From Moniliophthora roreri (Eukaryota > Basidiomycota > Agaricomycetes > Agaricales > Marasmiaceae), in the NCBI GenBank assembly GCA_001466705.2, contig LATX02000013.1:372001-436000 (forward strand): a stretch of 64,000 nt of DNA, written 5' to 3'. Positions 51,657-63,637 of the stretch are shown here, piece by piece. Made by a program: the position numbers and the translations under genes. A model generated the notes under the pieces. The model was not told where the DNA came from and did not search any database. It saw nothing but the letters and a program-made list of their open reading frames with translations. The stretch's first letter is position 1. Each line of letters starts with the position of its first letter.

Positions 51657-52124
51657 TTTATTTTGGTATTCGCTCCTCACTTTCACTCTTTCAAAGCGTT
51701 CGCTCACAACCGCTTCTTAGAGACTGACGACAAAGAACTGGTAGACAGCAAGTCATCGACTGGTCGAGGGTACCGATCTGTTAGTGAAGTGAAGCAATGA
51801 TTTTCTCTCCGTGTATATGTGTACTTTCAACGGCGATTCTAGGAAGATACTGTACGAATTTTGGTGTACTGTGAGCACTTTTCTGCTTCATCCTAACTCC
51901 GACCTGATCTATTCCATTTCAGGTGTTTCTGAGCAATTCGATTTAGATGCATTTCATGTAAACACGGTGTGCTCGCAGCTTAGAGTCCTTCGCATCACGT
52001 CTTCGATCCCAAGGTACGATTTCTCAGCAAAGTGTCATGTGGCATGTGATCCTTCTAAAGAATCATTCCAGCTGCTCAGACTAATTCCCTGTGACAAAAA
52101 GAGCGAAGGTATATCGCTAGACCT
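51657..52124. other. Transcribed-looking stretch without an assigned gene
   Basis: A well-formed intron (GTGAGC..CTAAC..TTTCAG, about 51869-51923) lies in a region whose only open frame (from 51817) reads through it. I could not connect it to a recognised protein. It may be the 3' UTR of the preceding gene or a gene fragment. Confidence 0.3.
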
Positions 52125-52342
52125 AGACCTCTTCGGAGTGACGGCCCTTACCTGTGAATGATGCCAAAGTATAATTGACCATCGAAGACTTGCTGTTATC
52201 AATATTCTCTCAGGGTTGTCAAAAGCTACCGGTTGAGGATCACAAAAAGTTCACGAGATTCGACTGCATGGGTTGAAGAGACCAAATTTACCGGATACCA
52301 TTGGAAAGGAGTTACAAACTCGGGCGCCGACGGCTTCGTTGG

Positions 52343-52349
52343 TATAAAA
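52343..52349 (+). promoter_or_regulatory. TATA box of monooxygenase copy 4
   Basis: TATAAAA is 61 bp upstream of the ATG at 52404. The same element occurs at 48187-48193 before the pseudogene. Confidence 0.55.
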
Positions 52350-52403
52350 GGTGTGTCAGAAGAGTCTCTCTGCAATACTTATCTGACTCTCCCCAAAGTA
52401 ACA

Positions 52404-54315
52404 ATGACTGAGAGCCCACAAGAATTTGATGTCCTCATTGTTGGCGCAGGTTTCGGAGGCGTCTACACCCTCCACCAGACGCGCAACCTCGGCTTCTCTG
52501 TCAAGATTTTCGAGTCTGGAAGCGACTTGGGAGGTATATGGTTTTGGAACCGTTATCCCGGCGCCGTGAGTTCCAGATCTTCCATATACTGAGCAATGAG
52601 CTAACACAACGCACGGTATACAGCGAGTAGATTCCCGTACGATTCTTCCTCTCTCTCCAATAGTATCATTATGCTCAGCTCCCTTCACAGACATTCCTCT
52701 TTACGAATTCTCAATGCCAGAGCTATGGAAAGACTGGACGTGGTCCGAGCGCTTTCCAAGCTGGACCGAACTCCGCGAATACTTCCAGTACATGGATTCG
52801 AAACTCGACCTAAAGAAGGACATCCGGTTCAATTCTCGAGTCGTCTCTGCTCATTTTGACGTCACCACCGACCAATGGACAGTCAAAACAGCTGACGGAC
52901 ACGAGGCACGCGCTCGTTTTCTTGTACTTTGTACTGGGTTCGCTTCCAAGATCTATATTCCCCCAATCAAAGGTCTTGACACGTTCAAGGGCATTTACCA
53001 TCATTCGTCGCAGTGGCCTGAGGCTGGTCTTGATTTACGAGGGAAGAGAGTTGCAGTTATCGGAACTGGAGCGACTGGAGTTCAGATCATTCAAGAGATC
53101 GGGCCTATTGTGGAGCATCTTACGGTGTTTCAGCGTACGCCGAATACTTGTCTTCCCATGCGCCAGGCAAAAGTCGACAAAACGATGCAAGAGAAGCGGA
53201 AGAGCTTGTACCTTACTATTTTCAGAAGACGGTTACAGACTTGGGGTAAGTATAGTTATGTACGCCCAACAAAGCGACAATTGTCTGACAAATCCTGCAG
53301 CTGGATTTGACTATGACAGTTTCCCGCAGAATTTCTCCTCTGCTTCGCCCGAGGAGCGGCATCTTCGTTTCGAAGAACTCTGGGAACGTGGAGGCTTTCA
53401 TTTAGTCGTTTCAAACTACAGAGATGCTTTGTCGAACGAGGAAACTAATAACGTTGTTTACGCGTTTTGGAGAGATAAAGTCCGGGAACGGCTCAACGAC
53501 CCAGAGATGCAAGAAAAGCTCGCACCTACAGTACCCCCGCATCCATTTGCTGCCAAACGGTGCTCCCTTGAGCAAAACTACTACGAAATATACAATCAAC
53601 CAAACGTGGAACTCGTCGACTTGCAGAAGAATGCTATCACGCAGATCACACCTGATGGGATCGAGACCAGTGATGGTGTCCTACACCAAGTTGATGTCAT
53701 CGCTTTTGCGACCGGGTTCGACAGTATTACCGGCGGAATCATGCAGATTGATATCCGGGGTGCTGATGGAAGTTCAATCGCGGAGAAATGGAAGAATGGC
53801 GTGCATACTTACTTGGGGATGACGACTGCCAACTTTCCCAATATGTTTTTCACGTATGGTCCTCAAGCGCCGACTGCGCTGTCTAATGGACCCACTTGCA
53901 CCGTACGTGTCACTCCGTGATGCGTTTGCCTTTTGTGAAATGCTAACGTGTCCTTCAGGAAGTGCAAGGCGACTGGATCAAGGAGTGCTTGGCATATATG
54001 AAGGCGAATAACCTCTCGCGCATCGAGGCCAGCCGAGCAGCTGAAGTTGAATGGCGAAACCTCGCCCTGGCTAATGCAAGCCTATCTCTTCTTGGGAAGG
54101 CTAAATCGTGGTATACTGGAGCCAACATACCTGGTAAGCCTATCGAGCAGCTCAACCTCGTAGGAGGTATTCCCTTCTATGACGCCATATGTCGAGAGAA
54201 GGCTGCAAAGCGTTATGAGGGGTTTGCGTTTTCAAGCGACAAATCGATTGGATCAGGGCAGGAATCGAAAGAATCGAAAGAGGTTAATGGTTTCGCAACG
54301 GCCAACGCAGCATGA
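52404..54315 (+). CDS. Flavin-containing monooxygenase, Baeyer-Villiger type (copy 4, intact)
   Basis: Exons 52404-52565, 52624-52636 (13 nt), 52691-53245, 53301-53902 and 53959-54315 give 562 residues. It has the FAD site [26 protein letters not shown], the NADPH site GTGATGVQ, and the full classical fingerprint FKGIYHHSSQWP (FxGxxxHxxxW). FATGFDSITGG and [15 protein letters not shown] are near the end. The C-terminus is longer than in copies 1 and 2 (KESKEVNGFATANAA). The 13-nt exon encodes RVDS and comes from an extra intron that copies 1 and 2 lack, so copies 3 and 4 form their own lineage. This is the only one of the four with the unmodified Baeyer-Villiger fingerprint. Confidence 0.9.
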
Positions 54316-54609
54316 ATCATATGAGTGTAATATAGGAACATAAAGATTTTCAGCTTATGGACGCAGGGCGAATGACAGGTTAGCTTAGCTTGGTCGAGGT
54401 GTAGATATCATCAGCGCCATAGATGTTAGATAAGGGATATCTTGGGATAACCGCCAAGTGGATACTATCTTGTAATCGAACAACTCAGACTGTTAGTTCC
54501 GCCTGAAACCAGTTGGTGCACAGATGTCATGTAATCATCTTTCGGTTTTGCCAGTCGGCATAGCATTCCGAACATCCGAAACTTATCTCCTTCCACGACT
54601 TTGTCCACG
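54316..54609. other. Short intergenic spacer
   Basis: This holds the 3' flank of the monooxygenase and the promoter of the peptidase gene. No further gene is visible. Confidence 0.5.
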
Positions 54610-57600
54610 ATGCTGGACACAGAGAAACAGCATCAATGGCTTCGAACTCGTGTCAAACTATCAACAAATCGTAGAGCGAAGCGTATCATCGGGGTAATAG
54701 GCTTGACATTGGCAGCATGGTGGTTTCTGGGAGGATGGACAGCAGACAAGCCAAAGTACAACGAGCTCGCCAAGCCAGAATTAAACATGAAGGAACGGGA
54801 GAAACTTTTCCTGCAAGTTTTTATAGTTCTCTTCATTGGATTTAACTGAGACTATCGACCGTCAGTTCCGTTCCAAGTGGTGAAAGTGCACGCTCAGCTG
54901 CGAAAACATATGGCACTCACCCGCATCTCGCTGGATCGCCCCAAGACTTTGCCGACGCAAAAACCATGCTCAAATTCTTCCAGGAACAGCTAGGCATCCG
55001 ACCTCCTCGTTCAGAACCTATCTTCCCAGCTGGAACACCCAAATCCCGTTCGGCAACTATCAGTCTCACAGAAATATACGGTCCTCGTTCTCCAACGGCT
55101 TGGATTGACATTTATTACCCAGAGATGGATACACCTCTCGGCCGGAGTTTGGATTTATTAAACGAAGAAGGATACTCTGCGTGGCATGTCGATTTGGAGG
55201 AGGATGGCGACCCCGCAGATCCCGACGCGTACGAGTATCGGAATTTCATTCCTGCATGGCATGGTTTTAGTGGACATGGAGAGGCAGAGGGTCATTTGGT
55301 TTATGTCAACTACGGGACGAAGGAGGTGAGTGCCGACTCGACGGCTTTGAATGAAGAAACTCATGCATAACCAGGACTATGACGAACTCGTTGAAGCTGG
55401 TACCAACTTTACCGGAAAGATTGTCATGGCTCGTTATGGGATGGTCTACCGTGGCTTGAAGGCATACTACCTATCTCTTCTCGATGCAACAGCTCACTAA
55501 TCCTTGTTTGCTAGATCAAACGTGCTGAAGAACTAGGCGCCGCTGGCGTTCTTCTCTTCTCCGACCCCCGAGACGATGGCTATGTTACCGTTGAAAACGG
55601 CTACGCAGCCTATCCGCACGGTCCGGCCCGTAACCCAACGTCAATCCAACGCGGAAGTACTGTTTACCTCTCACAACAACCTGGTGATCCCACTACACCC
55701 GGACGTCCTGCATACGAGCGTGCAAAGAGAGAGGAACCTACCAGTATACCGAAGATCCCTAGTTTGCCTATCTCGTGGCAGAATGCAGAACGGTTGTTGG
55801 AGGAAATCGAGGATATCTATGCTGAGAATACTGTTGCTGTGAATGGAAGGAGAAGCTTGAGCGGGAAGAGCAGCGAGTCGAGGGTTAGGATGGTGAACCA
55901 CGGTAAGTCGTTCTTTGGTCCTATCAAGCCGAGTATGCTCTAATCTCACTCTAGTGGAATACAAGATCACACCCATTTGGAACACAATGGCATCTATTCC
56001 GGGTCACATTCGAGATGAAGTTATTGTCATCGGGTGTCATCGAGACGGTGAATGGCTCGCTCCGACTACATATTCATCCGCATGGTAACACCTTCCTATA
56101 GCATGGGTACTCGGCGGTGCCGATCCAGTCAGCGGAACGGCAGCTCTACATGAGATCGTTCGTGGCTTCGGTGAGCTCCTTCGACAAGGTTGGAAGCCAT
56201 TAAGAACGATTTTGATCGCCAGCTGGGATGCTGAGGAGGTGAGCAGCAACGATACCAACCACTCTACCCTTCAACACGTATTAATTCGCTTTGTCATAGC
56301 ATGGCCTCGTTGGCAGTACAGAATACGGCGAAGACTTTGCCGAATGGATCTCTGAACACGCAGTTGCGTATATCAACGTAGATGTAGCAACTTCCGGTTC
56401 CAAATGGAACGTCTACGGCTCACCTTCCCTCGCGCATCTCATCAAACAAACCGCTTTGGATGTTCCGCATCCTATCACCAAAGGAAAGACACTCTGGGAC
56501 GCACGAGATGATGAAGGACCATTCACTGGGTTAAATGGTAGTGCAAGGGTTGACGTGGAGTATATCATGAATTATGAACGTGCGAAGCGGCAGGGTCGTG
56601 CCTCGAAGACGGGTGTGAACCCGCTGGGGAGTGGAAGTGATTATACAGTCTTTTTGCAGAGGCTCGGGGTACGTCAGGTCCCAACTATTATCCAGGTTAA
56701 GGATTGATTCTTGATTGTGATTATAGGTTGCTAGCACGGACCAAGGATTTGGAGGGACGCCATACGATGCCCCGTATCACTATCACTCGATCTATGACTC
56801 TGTGAGATGGCAGGAAGAGTATGCAGACCCGGGGTATCATCGCCATGTAAGCAACTTTCAAGTTCAAAAATTGCTTTGCTTTGCTTACCGTTTTATGCGA
56901 CAGGTCGCTGTAGCTCAACACCTTGGGCTGATGGCGATGCGCCTCACGGACTCCATCATTATTCCTCTGAATACGACTCAGTATGCCTTTGAGCTTGAAG
57001 ATTACGCGGACAGGTAAGCTATGACGTGCAAAAATTAGATTCACCCGGGCTCAATAAGATCTACTTTAGCGTCGAACGACTTGCATCGGAGATGAACGAC
57101 TCTGGACTCACCTTGGATCTCAAGGACCTGCGATCTTCCATATCGTTGCTACAGAAGGCAAGCATCAAACTGGACAAGGAGAAAATAGAAGCAGAAGAGA
57201 ACTTCAAAGACGCTCTTAGCAAGTTACCCCGTGTTCCGGGTATGCATGCCGACCGAACCCAGTCATGCAGAATGGGGCTCTTCATCCAGATAGCTGATTG
57301 GTTTAAATCCCTACTCGGAATTCGTTCCTCTGCGCACAGGGCTGTGCACAAGTACCACGCACAAAGGTGGGAGGAGTACCTTTCACGACAGCTACTGGCT
57401 GCAAATGGCTTTGATGAGGATTTTGAAGAAGAAAAAGAGGACGTAGATATAAACTTGCCCAAGAACCCGATACTCGAGTTCATCAAAGCTGCCAACCGTA
57501 TTTCAAGGTCGAATAAGAAACTCGTTGCATTTGAACGGGGATTTATCGATAACCGCGGAATCAAGGACAGAGAATGGTATCGTCACCTCGGTGTCGCTCC

Positions 57601-57804
57601 TGGAAAATGGTTGGGTATGTGTATCATTCTTTTTCTGACATCCCCATTCTTGGCGCTGAACGTAGTTTTGAAGGCTACGGTGCTACCACCTTCCCTGCGT
57701 TGTCGGAGGCAATTGCTATTGATAAGAATTTGACGGCAGCGAAGTATGAAGTGAAGAGACTGGTAGAGTTGTTGGATAAGTTGGCTCAAGAGACAAACCC
57801 TTGA
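54610..57804 (+). CDS. M28 peptidase, glutamate carboxypeptidase II-like, type II membrane protein
   Basis: The start at 54610 ([10 protein letters not shown]) is followed by one membrane anchor ([18 protein letters not shown]). A protease-associated domain has [20 protein letters not shown] and [20 protein letters not shown]. The M28 catalytic domain has zinc ligands and catalytic acids in order: [17 protein letters not shown] (His, Asp), [17 protein letters not shown] (Glu-Glu), [10 protein letters not shown] (Asp) and HYHSIYDS (His). The C-terminal helical dimerisation domain ends [14 protein letters not shown]. Ten or more short introns separate these blocks. All active-site positions are present. 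Family members cleave C-terminal acidic residues from peptides or folates; the substrate here is unknown. I fixed both ends but not every internal exon edge. Confidence 0.87.
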
Positions 57805-58023
57805 GAATCCAGATGTATAATACTAGAATGCTCATGGATCAAAGTTTGCTAGCTTTAATACTCCAAGTCTTGGGTCAGGTCCAGTTTGCCGTTGGTTTGC
57901 CGCCTATTTGCCGCCCAGACTCGACCACGTGTTCAAATGTTCAGAACAGCGCGACCTTCTCGTCCGTCAACTTCCGGTGCCGCAATCCTCATTCCTTCTT
58001 GTATACCCCCCTCTATCCAGGAC

Positions 58024-59397
58024 ATGGCGAGCGTAGGCTCAGTTACCCGGCAGATTGCAGCCCTAGAGCTGAACAAAAAAGCAACATCCACCGCGAGACC
58101 CCCACTTCACACGAAACAACCCACTCAGACTAACGTAGCAAGATTACTCACGAAATATGCGGCACCTCTTCCTGCTCAACAAAATACGACCACGAAAGCG
58201 AAACCAGTAGCACAACAACCTTCAAAGGTTGCTTCATCATCATCCTCACCTGCTCCAGAGGCAACACAACCTGGCATTGACATTGGGAACTATGACGGCG
58301 GACTTGAACTTGAGAATGAGAAGCGAGGAGAAAAGATATTTGGAGAAGCTGCTGAGGATCTTGCTTTAGATTCTAGCTCTGCTAGGTGCGTGGAAATACC
58401 ATATGTAGTACCGCTTCGGTGGCCGTTGATCAACGAACGAAATTCAGGCAATCACCTACCCGCGTATGGACGCTACATGATTTTGACATGGGTCGGCCTC
58501 TTGGAAAAGGAAAATTTGGTCGCGTCTACATGGTCCGAACCAAGGCCGAGCCCAAATACATCCTCGCCCTCAAGACATTATACAAGTCCGAAATTGTCGC
58601 AGGCCGAGTCGAGAAGCAGATCCGACGTGAAATCGAGATTCAGCAGAATCTTCGACACCCCAACGTGCTTCGCCTTTACGGCTACTTTCATGACGACAAG
58701 AGGATTTTCCTCATGCTCGAGTTTGCCGGAAAAGGTGAGCTGTACAAGCAGCTTTCCAAGTACGGGTGCTTCTCTGAGAAGAGGGCTGCGAGGTATATTG
58801 ATCAGATGGCGGATGCATTGATGTATTTGCATTCGAAGCATGTTATCCATAGGGATATTAAGCCGGAAAACCTTCTATTGGGGTTGAATGGTGAGTTGAA
58901 GATTGCGGATTTTGGATGGAGTGTACATGCTCCTGGCAACCGGAGGCGAACGATGTGCGGAACTTTGGATTATCTTCCGCCTGAAATGGTAGAAGGAAAG
59001 GAACATAATGAGAGGGTTGACTATTGGGCACTGGGGGTGCTGACGTATGAATTTCTGGTTGGAAATCCGCCATTCGAGGACCGAAGAGGTGTCGATAGTG
59101 AGTCTTCTCAGCTACCGGCTCATGGCACCTCGTTCTGACTTTGTCCGTATAGGGACATATCGACGTATCATGTCTGTCGACTTAAGGTTCCCTGCGGGGA
59201 TGTCCTCCAATGTGAAGGATCTTATTGCACGCGTAGGCATAAACGTTTAACAGTATCGCTTCCTCGACTGATTATGGTATCTATAGCTCCTTCGGCATGA
59301 ACCCCAAGATCGCTTGCCCCTCTCTCAGGTGCTCCAGCACCCCTGGATCGTTAAATATAGACCAAAAGATTGTCCGAGAGGCAGCCAGGTATACTAG
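58024..59397 (+). CDS. Aurora kinase (Ipl1/Ark1 homolog)
   Basis: Exons 58024-58385, 58448-59097, 59153-59232 and 59287-59397 give 400 residues. This is the chromosomal-passenger-complex Ser/Thr kinase for spindle attachment and cytokinesis. The N-terminus is a disordered leader ([20 protein letters not shown]). The kinase domain has [18 protein letters not shown] (catalytic Lys), [10 protein letters not shown], and the Aurora-specific [20 protein letters not shown] followed by DYLPPEM. The T-loop Thr is present (RRRTMCGT). It ends ..[20 protein letters not shown]. The second intron was placed at GTGAGT so that EDRRGVD joins RTYRRI, which keeps family length. An in-frame ATG at 57937 would add 29 residues; 58024 fits other fungal Auroras better. 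Confidence 0.92.
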
Positions 59398-59801
59398 ACC
59401 TGGAGAACTCGTGCTTCTTGTCGGGTCACTCTTCGCTCATGGGCATTTGCTGATATGGACTTAACGTCTCATGTTGACAACCTGGATGCCTATCTCCTGC
59501 TTATATTTATGCATTATAAAGAGATATATACATGCATGCATTAGGTATCTTATGATTAACAATGATTCACGGAATACCTTAACATTATGTCGGCTTACCG
59601 TATCGTGATCAGGACTTCAGTCTTTGCGCGACTCGGGTTGACGCGCGTGTCGCGTCTTGAGATTTGTCACCTGATCTGGTCCGTGCGTGAATGTGGAGTT
59701 GATTGCTTCGCTTCGAACCAGAACCATCACGACACGACGCACTCTTACTGCTCAGGCTAGATCTTTGGACCCTTACTGATTGAATACCCAATTGCCAACT
59801 C

Positions 59802-61511
59802 ATGTCCGAAGCAGAAGCACGGTCCGGTTCAGGTCTGCTATTAGCAAGTCATAGGACAGACAGTTCCTTCGAGGAGATACCCATCATGTACGATCCGACC
59901 GTGCTTTGTTCTCCCCTCATGGCATTTTATTTTATCCCAGCGATTTTTCGGTCGTGGCAACGGCGGATCCTCTTGAACGCAGGGCTCTGGCGGATCGTAT
60001 TCGGGACGCATGTATCAATGGTAAGAGGATCTCGGCTTTAACAAGGACACAAACCTGAATTTCTTGCCTCGAGTCGGATTCTTTTATAGTCCGTGATTTA
60101 CACAGGAATTTCTTTGCCTCTCAGGCTTATATGCGTCCTAGTAATGAACCATGGAATACCTGAAGATGTTATTATCGCCGCAGTTGAAGCTGGGAAGAAG
60201 TTTTTTGCGTTACCAGAGTCGTCGAAGATGGAGGTATGTCAAATCTTCTTACCATTCATGTATCCCTCTAATTTTGATGGGATCGCTTGCTAGCTTGACA
60301 TTCATAAAAGCCCCAATTTCAAAGGGTACACGGCGCTTCTAGGGGAAAACACAGACCCAAACGGGAAAGGTGATCTTCATGAAGGATTTGATATCGGCTG
60401 GGAAGAAAAGGACCAAGGTAGCGCCAAGTCTAATCCTCGAGATGACAGGGAGATGTCAGGCGCGAACGTTTGGCCAGAGTTGCCGGGATTCAGGGAAAAC
60501 GTTTTGGGGTATTAGTGGAGTATCCTCATTCCTTTGTTCTCTAATGGCCATACCACTTTCCTTCTGCACGTCTTATCACTGGACAAGCATACTCACATTC
60601 CTTCACATTGTGATTTCCAATATGCTTATCTTACGCCTGGAATATTCTAGTCATGCAGCTGTTCAACTTGGTCGATCCCTATTTCCACTCTTTGCCCTCG
60701 CGTTGGATCTGCCCGAGAACTTCTTTAATGACAAGGTAATTATATCAGGTTACTGTTGATGTTCGATCTTCATTTCCCATGCCCAGACTACGAAACCCGC
60801 TGCCATTATGCGACTACTTCATTATCCTCCTCAAAATCCGACCAAGATGGCAGAAGATGGCAGCGTGATTGGAATTGGGGCTCATACGGAGTGTGTGTTT
60901 CCACTTGCCCTTCTTCCATTGCCATCGAGTTGCTGATGCTCTTTAGTTACGAGGTTTGCGCCACGGTCCTCGGAAATCGACACAAGATTGACGTTATCCT
61001 GGAATACACTAGTGCTTTACAATTCTTTGGCAGGACGCAATATCCGGCCTACAAGTTCAGAACAACGATGGAAAATGGATTGATGCAGTTCCGATTCCAG
61101 GAACGGTCGTCGTGAATCTGGGTGATCAATTCGCGCGTTGGACCAGTAAGTGACATCGGACTTCTTTATCACGGCTCTTCTCTTCTTCTATCTCTCTACT
61201 CAACCAAACTTTGCGATTAAACCGGGTCACAATAGATGATATTTTCAAATCTACCCTCCATCGTGTCATTAACAAGTCTGGAATGGAACGGTACTCCATC
61301 CCGTTATTCTTTGGGACGAATTATGATGTGCTATTGGAGGTAAGTTGTGTGTGAGAATCACTGTGGCGCAATTCTGACCCACCGGTCTTATCGCCATCAG
61401 CCCATACCCAGTTGCGTCTCCCAAGACATGCCCGCAAAGTACGAAGTTGTCACTGCGGGAGAGTACGTGAAATCGCGATTGGAGGCGACGTATTCACACT
61501 CTGCTTCTTGA
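59802..61511 (+). CDS. 2-oxoglutarate/Fe(II)-dependent dioxygenase (isopenicillin-N-synthase-like fold)
   Basis: The enzyme should hydroxylate or oxidise a small molecule using iron and 2-oxoglutarate. The start at 59802 is [11 protein letters not shown]. Then come [26 protein letters not shown], a 15-nt exon giving VGFFYI, and NHGIPEDVI. Next is [20 protein letters not shown], the iron ligands HTD and later [10 protein letters not shown], the 2OG-binding Arg in [29 protein letters not shown], and the C-terminal end ATYSHSAS. Two places are uncertain. The exon joins between RENV and HAAVQLG (about 60490-60660) were not resolved. Directly after HTD, the reading [15 protein letters not shown] followed by DAISGLQV needs a weak 44-bp intron and adds about nine residues. 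The gene may be intact with unusual exons or mildly damaged. Confidence 0.72.
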
Positions 61512-62402
61512 CTTGTTGACATTGTATACGCAGCAGCAAATAATATTTGCTTTGCATATCTTGGGCTGTCCCACGAATGACACGAGGGCAAGGGCCTTTT
61601 TTATATTCATTGCTCTTTTGCTCCTGCGAAAATTCACGCATGTGCATCTCACCCAAGCGCCACCTCAAGTCATACCTTTGTTTTTGCGGTGTTTTCTCAA
61701 TTCCGCCAACCAGTCAATAGGGGACTAGACAACTTTGGAATTGGTCAGCACACTCGTTTTCCCCAGATAGCACCTTATCCATTGGGACCCTCGGCTGCGA
61801 TATATTCCTTGTCCCAGTTGTCTTGGTCTCAACCTGCATGTCTCTGGTTGCTCTTGTTGCAGTCAAAGCTGATGTGAAACAAAAAATGCTTGGCACTGGA
61901 TTCAATTGGTCGAGTCTCATATAAAGGCTTTAGTGTATGTAGGTGCCCTGAACCTCGCCCGAGTAGTCTGGTGACACTCGAGGTATTTCGTGTACCGGAA
62001 CATCCGAGACATATGAGACAAGGTGATACGGAGACCCATTCATTATTGCCGATGGGATCTCACGGCGACCTTGCCGATTGTACCGCGTTTGCTCGACCTT
62101 GGTTACAGCTTGGAGGGCACCACGCATTCTCTTCTTAACCTTAATTTCGTTACATGAAGCTTCGTCGATAGAGATCAGTCCAAGGTAGACCGGGCAAACT
62201 GTCCAAAGGCACTCTAGCAGGAAACATAAACGAAGCAAAGAGAACACGATCGTGATCATGGATTCTCCGTTCACCGTCCCTGATGACATTGCTTATAAAG
62301 TTCTAGCTCATCCCGAATTTCGCACCACGCCTCCATCCCGCTGGTCTTACACTGGTCTGCCTATATAATACTGCCCCTCCCCACGTCTCCAAGGACCTTT
62401 TC
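61512..62402. other. Intergenic, about 890 bp
   Basis: No gene supported. Open frames on the minus strand (61930-62289, 62361-62615) have no motif and overlap the promoter of the next gene. Confidence 0.45.
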
Positions 62403-63637
62403 ATGGATCCCAGCTCGTCCCCTGATCCTCGTCAAGTACCCCAAAATGAAAACCGTTTTGACCCTGCAAGATTGTTCGCTGTAGAAGGACTTGTAGCGGT
62501 TATAACTGGAGGAGGAACGGGTAAGCCGCCAGTGAACTATATTTAAAAGAGTATGCTCATCATCCGAAGGAATCGGACTCGTGATGGCTAGGGCACTCGA
62601 GCACAATGGCGCCACCGTCTACATCGTCGGTCGACGTTTAGAAAAGCTCCAAGAGGCCGCTCGGGAAAATAGTGTGCGTGTACTTCCGACACTATTTCCG
62701 TTGACATATCTCATTTCGCTTCCAGAGATTTAACAAGATCATACCCCTCCAGGGAGATGTCACGAGCCGCGAATCTCTACTTCGGATGGTCGAGGTCATC
62801 AAATCTCGACATGGATATATAGATCTCCTCGTCAACAACGCTGGAATCATTAAGAATCTCTATCCACATCCCTTACCGTCCCCCACAAGCGGCAATCACC
62901 TCTCGAGGTCCCCACCTTCTCCACCACCCTCCCCTTCACACGCCCCAACACTACCTTCCATTCGGTCCTTTCAAGCGGCATTGTGGGACTCTGGGCCGCA
63001 CGAGGACTTTGCGGAGACTTTTGCAACGAATGTGACCGCGGTATACTATGCAACAGTCGCGTTCCTAGATCTGTTGCATCAAGGAAACATCAGAAAACAG
63101 GTAGACGAATCGTCACCCCTAGATCCAATACCTCGTCTACCGCTCCACACCTCTCAAGTGATTTCGATATCGTCTTCAGGGGCTTTCCGCCTTGATTCTA
63201 ACATTCTATCCATGTCATACACGCTCTCTAAAGCGGCATGTACACATCTAGGAAAGACTATGGCCAATTTGCTATCACCGTGGGGTATACGAAGTAATGT
63301 TCTGGCCCCAGGAGTTTGGCCCAGTGGTGCGCCGCTGCTTTGATATCTGCCGTTAGACTGATCCTGAAATCGTGTTTCAGAAATGTCTTCGCAGCAGTTG
63401 GGAAATATCAAACTTGATCCTTTAGCTCTTGCCACAACTGTTCCACTGAAACGTGCTGGCACGGAAGAGGTATGGTTTTCGCTGAATTGAGTTTATTTTC
63501 ATGCTAAACCCCACGGTGTATTTAAGGAAATGGCCGGAACGATACTGTTCCTTGCCAGTCGCGCAGGAGCATACATTAATGGAGCAGTCTGGCTGGTGGA
63601 TGGTGGACGGGTGGGTATGGTTGCTAGTAGCCATTAG
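62403..63637 (+). CDS. Short-chain dehydrogenase/reductase with Pro/Ser-rich insertion
   Basis: Exons 62403-62520, 62570-62673, 62726-63326, 63381-63469 and 63527-63637 give 340 residues. It is a classical NAD(P)-dependent SDR: the cofactor loop TGGGTGIG is split by the first intron, and NNAGI, catalytic Ser in ISISSSGAF, YTLSK (Tyr-x-x-x-Lys) and NGAVWLVDGG are present. Between NNAGI and the next conserved helix lies an insertion of about 35 residues rich in Pro and Ser (SPPSPPPSPSH). It sits over the substrate-binding side of the fold. The protein is longer than usual (250-300) for that reason. It is not close to the SDR at 5059-6314. The substrate is unknown. Confidence 0.85.

Larger units (their letters stand above)
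52125..54315. repeat. Segmental duplication, copy 2 (contains intact monooxygenase)
   Basis: It is the direct partner of 47978-50160. The gap between the two copies is about 2 kb and holds the helical-domain gene, so the pair is not a simple adjacent tandem. Confidence 0.75.
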
